Positions 9,411 to 20,968 of a DNA stretch of 64,000 nucleotides are shown here, piece after piece (within the stretch, counting starts at the first letter, position 1; each line of letters starts with the position of its first letter). Below the pieces are notes generated by a model, which was given only the letters and a program-made list of their open reading frames with translations, did no database searches and was not told where the DNA came from. The stretch is from NCBI RefSeq assembly GCF_030177755.1, contig NZ_CP126539.1, forward strand, positions 124,001 through 188,000, given 5' to 3'. The translations under genes and the position numbers were made by a program. This stretch comes from Devosia sp. RR2S18. Lineage in GTDB: Bacteria; Pseudomonadota; Alphaproteobacteria; Rhizobiales; Devosiaceae.

Positions 9411-10115
9411 ATGACCGATCACGAGCTTCCCAAGACCCGATCCGGCGAGCCGCGCGCCTTTTTCGGCCGCCGATCCGGCAAGAAACTGCATGGCGGCCAG
9501 CAGGCCGTGTTCGATGCCACCCTGCCCCAGCTCGAGATCAAGCTCGAAGGCCCCCTCAATCCGCGCAGCCTCTTCCCCGATGCCGAGCGGATTGTTGTCG
9601 AGATCGGCTATGGCGGGGGAGAGCATCTGGCGCGCCAGGCCGCCGAAAACCCGAAAACGGGTTTTATCGGCTGCGAGGTATTCACCGGCGGTATCGGCAA
9701 GATGGTGCAGACCATCGCGGGTCAAGAGCTGCGCAATATTCGGCTCTTCACTGATGATGCGCTAAAGCTCCTGGTGCAACTGCCCGAAGGCAGCATCGAC
9801 GAAGTTTACCTGCTTTATCCCGATCCTTGGCCCAAGACGCGCCACCATAAGCGGCGCTTCGTGTCGCCGACGACTCTGGGAGAATTGGCGCGGGTGATCC
9901 GGGAGGGTGGCAAGTTCCACTTCGCCACCGATATCGAGGACTATGCCAATTGGACGCTGGCCCATATCGTGCGCCAGCCGCTCTTCAGTTTCGAGCCAGA
10001 GCGGCCGGGCAGTTGGCATGAGCCCTATTCCGGGTGGCAAGCGACGCGGTACGAGCAGAAGGCGCGCCGGGAGGGCCGCATGACCAGCTTCTACTTCACT
10101 TTCAACCGGACTTAG
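9411..10115 (+). CDS. trmB: tRNA (guanine-N7-)-methyltransferase
   Basis: Methylates G46 of tRNAs using S-adenosylmethionine, the product of the neighbouring metK. The 234-residue protein contains VEIGYGGGEHLARQA (SAM-binding motif I, about residues 64-78), GCEVFTGGIGKM and the family hallmark LLYPDPWPKTRHHKRRFV near residues 136-153. The alphaproteobacterial forms keep the same length. The ATG at 9411 is the only plausible start. It lies 59 bp after metK and its stop is 11 bp before the reductase gene, whose ribosome site overlaps the trmB stop, so the genes are likely cotranscribed. Confidence 0.95.
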   Translation: MTDHELPKTRSGEPRAFFGRRSGKKLHGGQQAVFDATLPQLEIKLEGPLNPRSLFPDAERIVVEIGYGGGEHLARQAAENPKTGFIGCEVFTGGIGKMVQTIAGQELRNIRLFTDDALKLLVQLPEGSIDEVYLLYPDPWPKTRHHKRRFVSPTTLGELARVIREGGKFHFATDIEDYANWTLAHIVRQPLFSFEPERPGSWHEPYSGWQATRYEQKARREGRMTSFYFTFNRT

Positions 10116-10126
10116 GAGCGAAACCC

Positions 10127-11089
10127 ATGCGCATCATCATCTATGGCGTGGGCGCGATTGGCGGCACGCTGGCGGTCCGGTTGACCCAGACGGGACACGA
10201 GATGATCGGTATCGCCCGCGGCGCCCAGCTCGAGGCAATCCGGCAGTCCGGCCTGCGGCTGCGCACGCCGGAGGGCAACCACGACGCGCGCTTCGCAACC
10301 GTCAGAGATCCCACCGAGATCGACTTCAGGCCCGACGATGTCGTGCTGCTCACCATCAAGACACAGGACACGCTGCCCGCGCTCGAGCGGTTGCAGGCAG
10401 CGGGCGTGTACGAGCAGGCGATCTTCTGCATGCAGAATGGATTTGCGAACGAGGACTTTGCGCTTCGCCGCTTCCCCAACGTCTATGGCGTCGTCGTCTC
10501 CATGCCGGTGACATTCCTGACCCCGGGGGAGGTCAGTTGCTTTTTCGGGCCCAAGCTGGGGATTTTCGACATCGCCCGCCATGGCACCGGCGAGCAGACC
10601 CATGCAGCGCAGGTGAGTGCGGCGCTCGAGAGCGCCGGCTTCGCAGCCTTCTGCCATGACGACATCGCCCCGTTCAAATATGCCAAGCTGTTGGTCAACC
10701 TGACCAATGCCATTGATGCCTGCCTGGGCCAGCAGGATGGGCGCGAGGACTTCATCAAGGCGGCGCGGGCCGAGGCACGAGCCGTCTATGCCGCGGCCGG
10801 AATCGAGCCGGCCGACATGAATGGGCGCGAAGCCATCGCCGACTTCCGGCAGATCCCCGGTGCGCAGGCAGGCGGCTCTTCCTCGGCGCAGAGTCTCGCC
10901 CGCGGCGCAGGATCGATAGAAACCGATTATCTCAATGGCGAAATCGCTCTTCTGGGGCGAAAGTTTGGGGTGCTGGCGCCGGTCAATGCCTATTTTGCCC
11001 GTCACGCCAAGCGCATGCTGTTTGCGGGCGGCGGTGCCGGAACAATGAGTGTTGCGGAAGCCAAGGCGGCCCTGCCCGGCATTGGCTGA
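10127..11089 (+). CDS. Ketopantoate reductase (PanE/ApbA) family protein
   Basis: NAD(P)-dependent reductase of 320 residues. The N-terminal Rossmann motif is IIYGVGAIGGTLAVRL (residues 4-19), the central part has MQNGFANE, and the C-terminal helical domain has the catalytic-type lysine segment FKYAKLLVNLTNAIDA near residue 185. These features fit the 2-dehydropantoate 2-reductase superfamily, which includes true PanE (coenzyme A biosynthesis) and many paralogues of unknown substrate. I therefore give no gene symbol. Start: the ATG at 10127, with AGGAG eight bases upstream overlapping the trmB stop codon; a longer open frame exists but lies inside trmB. Confidence 0.85.
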   Translation: MRIIIYGVGAIGGTLAVRLTQTGHEMIGIARGAQLEAIRQSGLRLRTPEGNHDARFATVRDPTEIDFRPDDVVLLTIKTQDTLPALERLQAAGVYEQAIFCMQNGFANEDFALRRFPNVYGVVVSMPVTFLTPGEVSCFFGPKLGIFDIARHGTGEQTHAAQVSAALESAGFAAFCHDDIAPFKYAKLLVNLTNAIDACLGQQDGREDFIKAARAEARAVYAAAGIEPADMNGREAIADFRQIPGAQAGGSSSAQSLARGAGSIETDYLNGEIALLGRKFGVLAPVNAYFARHAKRMLFAGGGAGTMSVAEAKAALPGIG

Positions 11090-11202
11090 GACCATACCCT
11101 TGCAGCGCAACCGGTTCGGCGCTATATAGCGATCCAACATCTCTGGCATCTTGCAGAGTGGGAGCCTCCCGGCCCCGCTCTTTTTTATTACCCAAGGGAC
11201 CG

Positions 11203-11832
11203 ATGGCTTTCGATCTAACCGAAAAGCGCTACATCAAGGAAACCGGGCTCGAAGCCCGCGTCGCCGCCATTGTCGAGCCGGTGGCCAATGGGCTCGGCTA
11301 TTCGCTGGTGCGTATCAAGATCAGCCAGGAAAACGGCATGACCCTCCAGATCATGGCCGAAGACGAGAATGGGCGCTTCACCATCACCGACTGCGAGACG
11401 CTGAGCAAAGACGTCTCGCCGGTGCTTGATGTGGAAGACCCCATCGACCGCGAATACCACCTCGAGGTTTCCTCGCCCGGCATTGACCGGCCGCTGGTGC
11501 GCAAGCGCGATTTCGAGCGCTTTGTTGGCCACGAAGTCAAGATCGAACTGTCCGACATGATCAATGGCCGCAAGCGCTTCCGCGGCTTCATCCATTCGGT
11601 TGACGACGAGGCTGTAACGATCACCTTGCCCGACGCGCCCGGCGGCACCGACCCCGCTCATCGCCTGCGCTTCGTCGACATCGCCGAAGCCAAGCTCGTG
11701 ATGACCGACAAGCTCATGGATATGGCTCGGGCCGAACAGGCACTCCACCCCATCGACGACGAGGAGACCGAGACGGTCGAGATCCTCGATGCCGATAATG
11801 ACGACGAAGATATCTCCAAGGAGACACACTAA
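11203..11832 (+). CDS. rimP: Ribosome maturation factor RimP
   Basis: Cytoplasmic factor needed for late assembly of the 30S subunit. The 209-residue product begins AFDLTEKRYIKETGLEARVA and includes the family segment LEVSSPGIDRPLVRKRDFERFVG around residue 85, followed by the SH3-like C-terminal domain and an acidic tail rich in Glu and Asp. The ATG at 11203 follows AAGGGA and matches alphaproteobacterial homologues; an upstream GTG-initiated extension is less likely. It is the first gene of rimP-nusA-ylxR-infB, and its stop codon is directly followed by the nusA ATG with no spacer, indicating translational coupling. Confidence 0.95.
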   Translation: MAFDLTEKRYIKETGLEARVAAIVEPVANGLGYSLVRIKISQENGMTLQIMAEDENGRFTITDCETLSKDVSPVLDVEDPIDREYHLEVSSPGIDRPLVRKRDFERFVGHEVKIELSDMINGRKRFRGFIHSVDDEAVTITLPDAPGGTDPAHRLRFVDIAEAKLVMTDKLMDMARAEQALHPIDDEETETVEILDADNDDEDISKETH

Positions 11833-13431
11833 ATGGCCGTTAGCGCAAACCGCCTCGAGCTGCTGCAGATCGCCGACGCCGTAGCCCGCGAAAAGTCGAT
11901 CGACCGCATGGTCGTGATCGAGGCGATGCAGGACGCCATGGAAAAGGCGGCCAAGGGCCGGTACGGCGCCGAGACCGAGATCAAGGTCGAGATCAACCCT
12001 CGCTCGGGCGAAACCCGCATGTGGCGCCTCCTCGAGATCGTCGAAGAGGTCGAAGAGACCAGCCGTCAGGTGACGCTCAAGCAGGCGCAGATCAAGTCGC
12101 CCGAAGCCAAGGTCGGCGACTTTCTGACCGAGCCGCTGCCACCCATGGAATTCGGCCGCATCGCCGCCCAGTCCGCCAAGCAGGTGATCGTGCAGAAGGT
12201 GCGCGATGCCGAGCGCGAGCGCATGTATGACGAATACGTCAACCGCATCGGCGAGATCGTCAATGGCTCGGTCAAGCGCGTGGAATACGGCAATGTGATT
12301 GTCGACCTGGGCCGAGGCGAAGCCATCATCCGCCGCGACGAGCTGATCCCGCGCGAGATGTTCCGCTATGGCGACCGCGTGCGCGCCTATGTCTATGACG
12401 TGCGCCGCGAGCAGCGTGGGCCGCAGATTTTCTTGTCGCGCACCCACCCGCAGTTCATGGCCAAACTGTTCATGCAGGAAGTGCCGGAAATCTATGATGG
12501 CGTGATCACCATCCGCTCGATCGCCCGCGATCCGGGTTCGCGCGCCAAAATCGCCGTTACCTCCTCGGATTCATCGATCGATCCTGTGGGCGCCTGCGTC
12601 GGTATGCGCGGTTCTCGCGTGCAGGCTGTGGTCGGCGAATTGCAAGGTGAAAAGATCGATATCATCCCCTGGACCGACTCCATTGCTGACCTCGTGGTCT
12701 CTGCGCTGCAGCCGGCCGACGTCGCCAAAGTGGTTTTGGACGAGCAGGCCGAGCGCATCGAAGTGGTGGTCCCCGACGAGCAGCTGTCGCTAGCTATTGG
12801 TCGCCGTGGCCAGAATGTGCGCCTCGCCAGCCAGTTGATCGGCTGGGATATCGACATCCTGACCGAGCAGGAAGAGTCCGAGCGGCGCCAGAAGGAATTC
12901 ACCGAACGCTCCTCGCTGTTCATGGAAGCCCTTGACGTCGACGAGATGGTTGCCCAACTACTGGCTTCGGAAGGCTTCTCCTCGGTCGAGGAACTGGCCT
13001 ATATCGACGCCGGTGAAATCGCCTCGATCGATGGGTTCGACGAGGAAACGGCTGGGGAAATCCAGAACCGCGCTACCGAATATTTGGCCGAGATCGACCG
13101 TAAGCATGACGACGAGCGCCAGCAATTGGGCGTCTCCGAGGAGCTTTATGAGATCCCGGGCCTCAACGCCGCCATGCTGGTAGCCCTGGGCAAGGACGAC
13201 ATCAAGTCGGTGGAAGACTTTGCCGGTTGCGCCGCCGACGATCTGGTGGGCTGGAGCGAACGCAAGGATGGCGAAACCAAGCGCTTCGAGGGGACTTTCA
13301 AGGACTTCCCCGTGTCGCGCGAAGAGGCCGAGGACATGATCATGCAGGCTCGCCTCAAGGCCGGCTGGATCACCGAAGAGGATATGCCTGCCACCGAAGA
13401 AGTCGACACCACCGAAGAGGCAACGGCCTAA
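11833..13431 (+). CDS. nusA: Transcription termination/antitermination factor NusA
   Basis: RNA polymerase-associated factor acting in pausing, termination and antitermination. The 532-residue protein has the N-terminal polymerase-binding domain, an S1 domain around residues 135-200 ([23 protein letters not shown]), two KH domains ([17 protein letters not shown] near 255 and [15 protein letters not shown] near 320), and C-terminal helix-hairpin repeats with an acidic spacer, as in alphaproteobacterial NusA. It starts on the base after the rimP stop and is 24 bp from the ylxR-like gene, in the classical translation-transcription operon. Confidence 0.97.
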   Translation: MAVSANRLELLQIADAVAREKSIDRMVVIEAMQDAMEKAAKGRYGAETEIKVEINPRSGETRMWRLLEIVEEVEETSRQVTLKQAQIKSPEAKVGDFLTEPLPPMEFGRIAAQSAKQVIVQKVRDAERERMYDEYVNRIGEIVNGSVKRVEYGNVIVDLGRGEAIIRRDELIPREMFRYGDRVRAYVYDVRREQRGPQIFLSRTHPQFMAKLFMQEVPEIYDGVITIRSIARDPGSRAKIAVTSSDSSIDPVGACVGMRGSRVQAVVGELQGEKIDIIPWTDSIADLVVSALQPADVAKVVLDEQAERIEVVVPDEQLSLAIGRRGQNVRLASQLIGWDIDILTEQEESERRQKEFTERSSLFMEALDVDEMVAQLLASEGFSSVEELAYIDAGEIASIDGFDEETAGEIQNRATEYLAEIDRKHDDERQQLGVSEELYEIPGLNAAMLVALGKDDIKSVEDFAGCAADDLVGWSERKDGETKRFEGTFKDFPVSREEAEDMIMQARLKAGWITEEDMPATEEVDTTEEATA

Positions 13432-13455
13432 GGCCGTTTCGGAGCGAGGGACCAG

Positions 13456-14157
13456 ATGGCCCGGCGCGAAGAAACGACGAGAATGTGTGCACTGACACGG
13501 GTTGAAAAACCCGTGCCAGAGCTGATCCGCTTCGTCCTGGGACCGGACAATGTGCTGGCGCCCGATACCGAGGCCAAAGCCGAGGGTCGCGGCGTATGGA
13601 TCAGTCTTAGTCGCGATGCGGTGGCCGAGGCAGTCAAGAAGCGGGTATTTGGGCGGAGCCTCAAGAGCGAGGTCACCTTGCCCGAGGACCTGCCGGGGCT
13701 CACGCAATTGCGGCTTGAGCAGCGCTATCTTGCGGCGCTGGGCATGGCGCGCAAGGCCGGCCAGCTGGTGTTTGGCGCCACCAAGGTGCGCGGCCTGATC
13801 GTGAGCGGCGACCTCATCGCGCTGATTACGGCTACTGACGCCGCAGAAGACGGGCGCAGCAAGATGGTGGGGCCGCTCAAAGCCCTCCACTACGCCGCCC
13901 GTGAAGAGGGAATAGACGAGTTCGAAGTGCCGCATTTCGAATTGCTCTCATCGGAGCAAATGGGTTTGGCACTTGGGCTTGAAAATGTGATACATGCTGC
14001 CCTAACGAATGGGGCAGCAGCCCGAGCGGCGGTGGAAAAGGCCAGAAGGCTGGCACTTTATACCGCCAAACCGACGGACAAGGACACCGGCCGCCCTGCG
14101 GTTGACGGTGAAATTTTGTCCGAGGAACAGGACGAGAGACGCGAGAAGTATGGCTGA
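13456..14157 (+). CDS. YlxR (DUF448)-L7Ae-like RNA-binding fusion protein
   Basis: Two-domain protein of 233 residues found between nusA and infB in most alphaproteobacteria. The first 90 residues are a YlxR/DUF448 domain ([19 protein letters not shown], and [13 protein letters not shown]), the next section resembles the L7Ae/L30e fold ([20 protein letters not shown] near residue 96). Many members have the DUF448 motif GxCRxxR at the start; here it reads RMCALTRV. A nucleic-acid or nucleoid-related role is likely but the molecular function is not established. Its stop overlaps the infB start by 8 bp, so infB translation is probably coupled to it. Confidence 0.88.
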   Translation: MARREETTRMCALTRVEKPVPELIRFVLGPDNVLAPDTEAKAEGRGVWISLSRDAVAEAVKKRVFGRSLKSEVTLPEDLPGLTQLRLEQRYLAALGMARKAGQLVFGATKVRGLIVSGDLIALITATDAAEDGRSKMVGPLKALHYAAREEGIDEFEVPHFELLSSEQMGLALGLENVIHAALTNGAAARAAVEKARRLALYTAKPTDKDTGRPAVDGEILSEEQDERREKYG

Positions 14158-16987
14158 TAACGACGACAAGCGCACTGATGACACCGGCGCGAAGAAGACG
14201 CTGACATTGAAGGGCGGCCCGAACATGGGCAACCGGCCCGGGATGTCGCGTGGACCCTCGCGCTCGACGGTGGTCGTCGAAAAGCGCACGCGCGTAATTC
14301 CAAAGCCCGGCGCTCCTTCCGGTGCTCCCCAGCGGCCGCAATCTGCTGGACCCGCGCAGGGCAACCGCCCCCAGCAGGGTCGCCCACCGCTGAACCGATC
14401 CAGCCAGCCGCAGCAGCGCGCCCCGCTGGGTCTCAGCGCGGCGGAAGCTGAAGCCCGGCGTCAGGCGCTGGCGCTGGCTGGTGCCCGTGCAGCCGAGGAC
14501 CAGGAACGGTTCGCGGCTGAAGAGGCTCGCCGCATCGAAGACGAGAACCGTCGCCGGCAAGTCCGCGAGGAGGCCGAGCGCCAGGAAGAAGACCGCCGCA
14601 AGGCCGAGCAGGCTGAGGCCGAGCCGCAATCGGCTCCCGAGCCGGAGGCCGCCCCCGCCCCTGCCGCAGAAGAGCCCGAACAGACACCCTATACGCCTGC
14701 ATCACAGCGCAATCCGGGACCATCAAGCGTCCGTGTCGTTGCTGGTCGTCCCGGCCAGCCGCCGCGGCCACCGCGCGTCGAGCGGCCGAGCAATACGCGT
14801 CCGGAAAGCGAGCGCGGCGCTAATGCACTGATCCGTCCGGGCGCCGCTGGGGCTCGTCCGGGTGCTGCTGGTGCACGTCCGGCCGGCACTGCGGCCCGTC
14901 CAGCTGGTGATCGCCGTCCGGCCGGGGCCGGCATGGCGCCGATCGGCAATGTGCCCCCTGCTCCACCGAGCGAGGCCGATGGCCGTCGTACTCGTACCGG
15001 TGCCCCGCAGACCCGTCCGACCACGGCAGCCGAACTCGAAAACGCCCGCCGCGCCTCCCGCGCGGCGCCGGAGCGGCCCGTTCGTCGCGCTGGCGAAACC
15101 AATGCGCGTGGTCGCCTCACTGTGGCCAGTGCCACGACCGAAAACGATCGCGATCGCGGTCCGTCGCTGGCCGCCATGCGTCGCCGTCGCGACAAGAAGA
15201 TGGGTCGCAACCAGTCGACCCAGCCCAAGATCAGCCGCGAAGTCATTATTCCTGAAGCCATCACGGTCCAGGAACTGGCTAACCGTATGGCCGAGCGGTC
15301 TGTCGACGTCATCAAGCTCCTGATGCAACAGGGTCAGATGATGAAGATCAACGACATTCTCGACGCCGATACCGCCGAACTGATCGCCACCGAACTGGGC
15401 CACACCGTCAGGCGCGTCTCGGAAGCCGACGTCGAAGAAGGTCTGTTCGACATCCCCGCCGATGACAATGTGGAAGATCTCGACAATCGTGCACCAGTGG
15501 TCACCATCATGGGCCACGTCGACCACGGCAAGACCTCGCTGCTGGACGCCATCCGCGAGGCCAACGTGGTTTCGGGCGAAGCCGGTGGCATCACCCAGCA
15601 TATCGGTGCCTACCAGGTCGAAAAGAAGGGCCAGAAGGTTACCTTCCTTGACACCCCTGGCCACGAGGCGTTCACCGCCATGCGTGCCCGCGGTGCGCAG
15701 GCGACTGACATCGCCGTGTTGGTGGTGGCGGCGGATGACGGCGTGATGCCGCAGACGATCGAATCCATCAAGCATGCCAAAGCGGCGGGTGTGCCGATCA
15801 TCGTGGCCATCAACAAGATGGACAAGCCGGAAGCCAATCCGACCCGCGTCCGGACCGAACTGCTGCAGCACGAAGTGTTCGTGGAATCCATGGGCGGCGA
15901 CACGCTGGACGTGGAAGTTTCGGCCAAGACGCATGACGGCCTCGACAAGCTGCTCGAGACCATCCTGCTGCAGGCCGAAGTGCTCGAACTCCGGGCTGCT
16001 CATGATGGGCGTGCCGAAGGCCTCGTGATCGAAGCCAAGCTCGATCGCGGCCGCGGTGCGGTAGCGACAATGCTGGTGCAGCGTGGCACCCTGCGCGTGG
16101 GCGATATTCTGGTGGCTGGTACCGAGTTTGCGCGTGTTCGTGCGCTGATCAACGATCAGGGCGAGCAGGTCAAGGAAGCCGGTCCGTCCGTGCCGGTGGA
16201 AGTGTTGGGCTTCAATGGCGTGCCAAGTGCCGGCGACCGCTTCTCGGTGGTCGAAACCGAAGCGCGCGCTCGTGAAGTCACCGAGTACCGTCAGCGCGCC
16301 ATCCGCGAAAAAACCGCGGGCGGTGGTGCGACCAGCCTCGAGCAGATGATGAACCAGCTCAAGGCTTCGGGCATTGCCAAGTTCCCCTTGATTATCAAGG
16401 GCGACGTGCAAGGCTCGGTGGAAGCGATCAATGCGTCGCTCAACAAGCTCTCGACCGAGGAAGTGTCCGCACAGATCCTCTTCTCGGGTGTCGGCGGCAT
16501 TACCGAGTCCGATGTGACGCTGGCTTCGGCCTCGAACGCGATTATCATCGGCTTCAATGTGCGTGCCAACAAGCAGGCGCAGGAGCTGGCGACCCGCGAA
16601 GGCAACGAGATCCGCTACTACAACATCATCTACGACCTCGTGGACGACGTGAAGAACGCCATGAGCGGCCTGCTCAAGCCCGAACGTCGCGAGACCTTCA
16701 TTGGCTACGCCGAGATCCTGGAAGTGTTCAACATCACCAAGGTCGGCAAGGTCGCTGGCTGCCGGGTCACCGAAGGCATTGTGGAGCGTGGTGCCGGCGT
16801 GCGCCTCTTGCGCGACAACGTCGTCATTCATGAAGGCAAGCTCAAGACGCTCAAGCGCTTCAAAGACGAGGTCAAGGACGTCCAGACCGGACAGGAGTGC
16901 GGCATGGCCTTCGAGAACTACGAAGACATCCGTGCTGGCGACCAGATCGAATGCTTCCGCGTCGAGACGGTACAGCGCTCGCTCTAG
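14150..16987 (+). CDS. infB: Translation initiation factor IF-2
   Basis: GTPase that brings initiator tRNA to the 30S subunit. The 945-residue protein has a long Pro/Ala/Arg/Glu-rich N-terminal region (about residues 1-380, with tandem [14 protein letters not shown] repeats near 230), an IF2_N domain ([14 protein letters not shown]), and the G domain beginning at GHVDHGKTS (residue 455), with DTPGHEAF and NKMDKPEA as G3 and G4. Domains II to IV complete the C-terminal half. I choose the ATG at 14150 because [18 protein letters not shown] is a standard start in this group; a longer frame runs back inside the preceding gene. A strong hairpin follows the stop, so rbfA is not cotranscribed here. 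Confidence 0.97.
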   Translation: MADNDDKRTDDTGAKKTLTLKGGPNMGNRPGMSRGPSRSTVVVEKRTRVIPKPGAPSGAPQRPQSAGPAQGNRPQQGRPPLNRSSQPQQRAPLGLSAAEAEARRQALALAGARAAEDQERFAAEEARRIEDENRRRQVREEAERQEEDRRKAEQAEAEPQSAPEPEAAPAPAAEEPEQTPYTPASQRNPGPSSVRVVAGRPGQPPRPPRVERPSNTRPESERGANALIRPGAAGARPGAAGARPAGTAARPAGDRRPAGAGMAPIGNVPPAPPSEADGRRTRTGAPQTRPTTAAELENARRASRAAPERPVRRAGETNARGRLTVASATTENDRDRGPSLAAMRRRRDKKMGRNQSTQPKISREVIIPEAITVQELANRMAERSVDVIKLLMQQGQMMKINDILDADTAELIATELGHTVRRVSEADVEEGLFDIPADDNVEDLDNRAPVVTIMGHVDHGKTSLLDAIREANVVSGEAGGITQHIGAYQVEKKGQKVTFLDTPGHEAFTAMRARGAQATDIAVLVVAADDGVMPQTIESIKHAKAAGVPIIVAINKMDKPEANPTRVRTELLQHEVFVESMGGDTLDVEVSAKTHDGLDKLLETILLQAEVLELRAAHDGRAEGLVIEAKLDRGRGAVATMLVQRGTLRVGDILVAGTEFARVRALINDQGEQVKEAGPSVPVEVLGFNGVPSAGDRFSVVETEARAREVTEYRQRAIREKTAGGGATSLEQMMNQLKASGIAKFPLIIKGDVQGSVEAINASLNKLSTEEVSAQILFSGVGGITESDVTLASASNAIIIGFNVRANKQAQELATREGNEIRYYNIIYDLVDDVKNAMSGLLKPERRETFIGYAEILEVFNITKVGKVAGCRVTEGIVERGAGVRLLRDNVVIHEGKLKTLKRFKDEVKDVQTGQECGMAFENYEDIRAGDQIECFRVETVQRSL

Positions 16988-17012
16988 GGCGCGAACCAAA
17001 AGCAAGGCATTA

Positions 17013-17046
17013 AGGGCGCTGGAGGCAACTCCGGCGCCCTTTGTTT
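17013..17046 (+). terminator. Rho-independent terminator after infB
   Basis: A 12-bp stem (AGGGCGCTGGAG paired with CTCCGGCGCCCT, loop GCAA) followed by TTGTTTT. It lies 26 bp after the infB stop and closes the rimP-nusA-ylxR-infB operon. Its presence fits the absence of rbfA and truB downstream. Confidence 0.85.
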
Positions 17047-17092
17047 TATGCACATGGTGCCCTGCCCCCGACGGAGCTATCCCAAACACGAA

Positions 17093-17120
17093 AAAGCCCG
17101 CTCCCTGGGGAGCGGGCTTT
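17093..17120 (-). terminator. Rho-independent terminator after the L,D-transpeptidase gene
   Basis: Near-perfect inverted repeat AAAGCCCGCTCCC / GGGAGCGGGCTTT. On the minus strand it is followed by a run of T (read as AAAAA on the plus strand at 17091-17095). It lies about 110 bp beyond the stop of the leftward L,D-transpeptidase gene and may also stop readthrough from infB. Confidence 0.75.
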
Positions 17121-17228
17121 GGATCTTCTGTCGGGCCCTTGTCGCGACAGCGGCGATGTTCGCTCCGGTGACTACGGAATCCGAAGCGAGAATCACCGCT
17201 GCCGCGGCAGTGGCCCGGCAGCTTTAGC

Positions 17229-17876
17229 CTAGTTGTAGACCACGACCTTGGTGCCGACCGGCACGCGGGCGTAGAGGTCGATAATGTCCTGGTTCATCAG
17301 GCGAATGCATCCCGAGGACACATTGGTGCCGATCGTATAGGGCTCGGTGGTGCCGTGGAGGCGGAACAGCGTGTCACGACCATCACGGTAAAGGTAGAGA
17401 GCGCGCGGACCCAGCGGGTTCTCTGGGCCGCCCGGCATCCCACCAGCATAAGGACCGTAGCGGTCCGGCTCGCGCTGGATCATGTTCTGGGTGGGGGTCC
17501 AGCTCGGCCACTGAGCCTTGCGGCCAATGGTGGCGGTGCCACGGAACACCAGGGCCTCATCCTTGCCAACGCCGACGCCATAGCGCAGCGCGCGGCCGCC
17601 TTCCATCACGAGATAGAGGAAGCGTGCGGGGGTGTCGACCACGATCGTGCCGGGGCGTTCGGAGGTGGAGTAGGCCACTTCCTGGCGCCACCACTTGGGG
17701 TCGACCCGGCGCAGATCCATAGCCTGCACAGGATGTGGCTCATCATAGATGGGACCATACATGCGGACATAGTATGGGTCGATGGTCGGCTCCTGAACCA
17801 CAGGAGTTCGGGTGGACGAACAGGCCGCCAGAGCGACCGCAGGCAAGCCAATCATGAATAGGCGACGTGAGAGCAC
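17229..17876 (-). CDS. L,D-transpeptidase (YkuD) lipoprotein
   Basis: Periplasmic peptidoglycan-modifying enzyme, 215 residues. The signal peptide ends in VALAAC with the lipidated cysteine at residue 19, so it is probably anchored to a membrane and processed by Lnt, encoded at 6.3 kb. The YkuD/ErfK domain covers the second half, with LHGTTEPYTIGT and the catalytic SSGCIRLMN; the nucleophilic cysteine is about residue 190. Such enzymes form 3-3 crosslinks or attach outer-membrane proteins to peptidoglycan, and Hyphomicrobiales carry many copies. It lies convergent to infB and in the same direction as pnp, from which it is separated by the pnp terminator. Confidence 0.92.
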   Translation of the reverse strand: MLSRRLFMIGLPAVALAACSSTRTPVVQEPTIDPYYVRMYGPIYDEPHPVQAMDLRRVDPKWWRQEVAYSTSERPGTIVVDTPARFLYLVMEGGRALRYGVGVGKDEALVFRGTATIGRKAQWPSWTPTQNMIQREPDRYGPYAGGMPGGPENPLGPRALYLYRDGRDTLFRLHGTTEPYTIGTNVSSGCIRLMNQDIIDLYARVPVGTKVVVYN

Positions 17877-18050
17877 GGGTAATCCCTTAAACGCGGGTGA
17901 CTTGAATCATCGGTGTGGCCAATGCCCTATGCTCCGTCCCAACGGTTTTCTAGTGCAGGAAAGCCTCAGTCGTGAACGAGGCGCCGAAACGGCGGTTCCC
18001 TCGCGCTGATGTGATGTTCAACTCTGTTGCTGGAAAGTCACAGAAGTGAA

Positions 18051-18074
18051 AAGGCCCGGACAAATCCGGGCCTT
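18051..18074 (-). terminator. Rho-independent terminator after pnp
   Basis: Inverted repeat AAGGCCCGG-ACAAAT-CCGGGCCTT, followed on the minus strand by TTTTC. It lies 30 bp beyond the pnp stop codon. Confidence 0.85.
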
Positions 18075-18103
18075 AGCAGTGTCTCTAAGCGGGACAATAC
18101 AGC

Positions 18104-20245
<2,142 letters not shown>

Positions 20246-20567
20246 GGGTTTTCGTCTTTCCATTCTGCCGGAAGAGCGGGAGCGCGGGGGGCGTAGAAAA
20301 CCCTCGCGAACTCATCCGGTGTGCCCGCACCGGCGCTGCACCCCATGTGCATTACCGGCTCAAAATCAGGCACTGTTTCTGTCTGGCAGCGACGAAACAT
20401 GGGCAAGACAACAAGCAACTCCGGCTTGGGGAGTGGCCAATAATCCTGCCATGCTCCGGCATCTGCCGGCTACGCGGGCCGCAGGTCCGCCGCATAGATG
20501 AACGGATCCTGAACGGCGAAAAAGGCGAATGCGGGACGGAACGCCCCGCATCGCAGCGTGAATGCGC
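20246..20567. other. rpsO-pnp intergenic region
   Basis: A 322-bp stretch without a convincing gene. It holds the rpsO terminator at its right end and must contain the pnp promoter and leader. In E. coli the pnp leader folds into a hairpin cleaved by RNase III for autoregulation; I see GC-rich complementary segments near 20270-20330 but cannot assign a specific structure. Open frames here on either strand have no recognisable content. Confidence 0.6.
20529..20551 (-). terminator. Rho-independent terminator after rpsO
   Basis: Stem ATGCGGG / CCCGCAT with an internal GGAACG-type loop, followed on the minus strand within a few bases by TTTTT. It begins 17 bp beyond the rpsO stop. Some readthrough into pnp is expected by analogy with other bacteria. 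Confidence 0.7.
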
Positions 20568-20837
20568 TTAGCGGCGCAGGCCCAGCTTTTCGATGAGGGC
20601 GCGGTAACGCGCTTCGTCGGTCTTCTTGACATAGTCGAGCAGACGGCGACGGAGCGAAACGAGCTTCAGCAGGCCGCGGCGGGAGTGATTGTCCTTGGCG
20701 TGGCCCTTGAAGTGTTCGGTGAGGTTCGAAATGCGTTCCGACAGGATCGCAACCTGAACTTCCGGGGAACCGGTGTCGTTCGGCTTGGTGGCGAATTCCT
20801 GGATCAGAGCGGATTTGCGCTCGGGGGTAATCGACAT
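20568..20837 (-). CDS. rpsO: 30S ribosomal protein S15
   Basis: Primary 16S rRNA-binding protein of the small subunit platform. The 89-residue product, [20 protein letters not shown] then [14 protein letters not shown] and [20 protein letters not shown], is a full-length S15. The ATG at 20837 has AGGAT upstream and gives the standard N-terminus; the frame remains open further upstream but that sequence is unlike S15. It is followed by a terminator and pnp. Its usual upstream partner truB is not present; instead the sensor kinase gene lies upstream on the same strand, about 130 bp away. Confidence 0.97.
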   Translation of the reverse strand: MSITPERKSALIQEFATKPNDTGSPEVQVAILSERISNLTEHFKGHAKDNHSRRGLLKLVSLRRRLLDYVKKTDEARYRALIEKLGLRR

Positions 20838-20968
20838 CGGATAAGATCCTTTTTTTATGAGGAGGATAGGTCGCCCCGGCCGGGATGTCGTCCAGGCGGG
20901 GCCATGATGGCGGACGCAAAGGTCCGCACGCGCGCCCCTATAGGGCAAAATAGCCGAAAAGACCAGAA

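Noticed and set aside
14723..17089. Very long minus-strand frame opposite infB
   Set aside because: A GC-rich shadow of infB with His-rich, non-family content; infB is certain.
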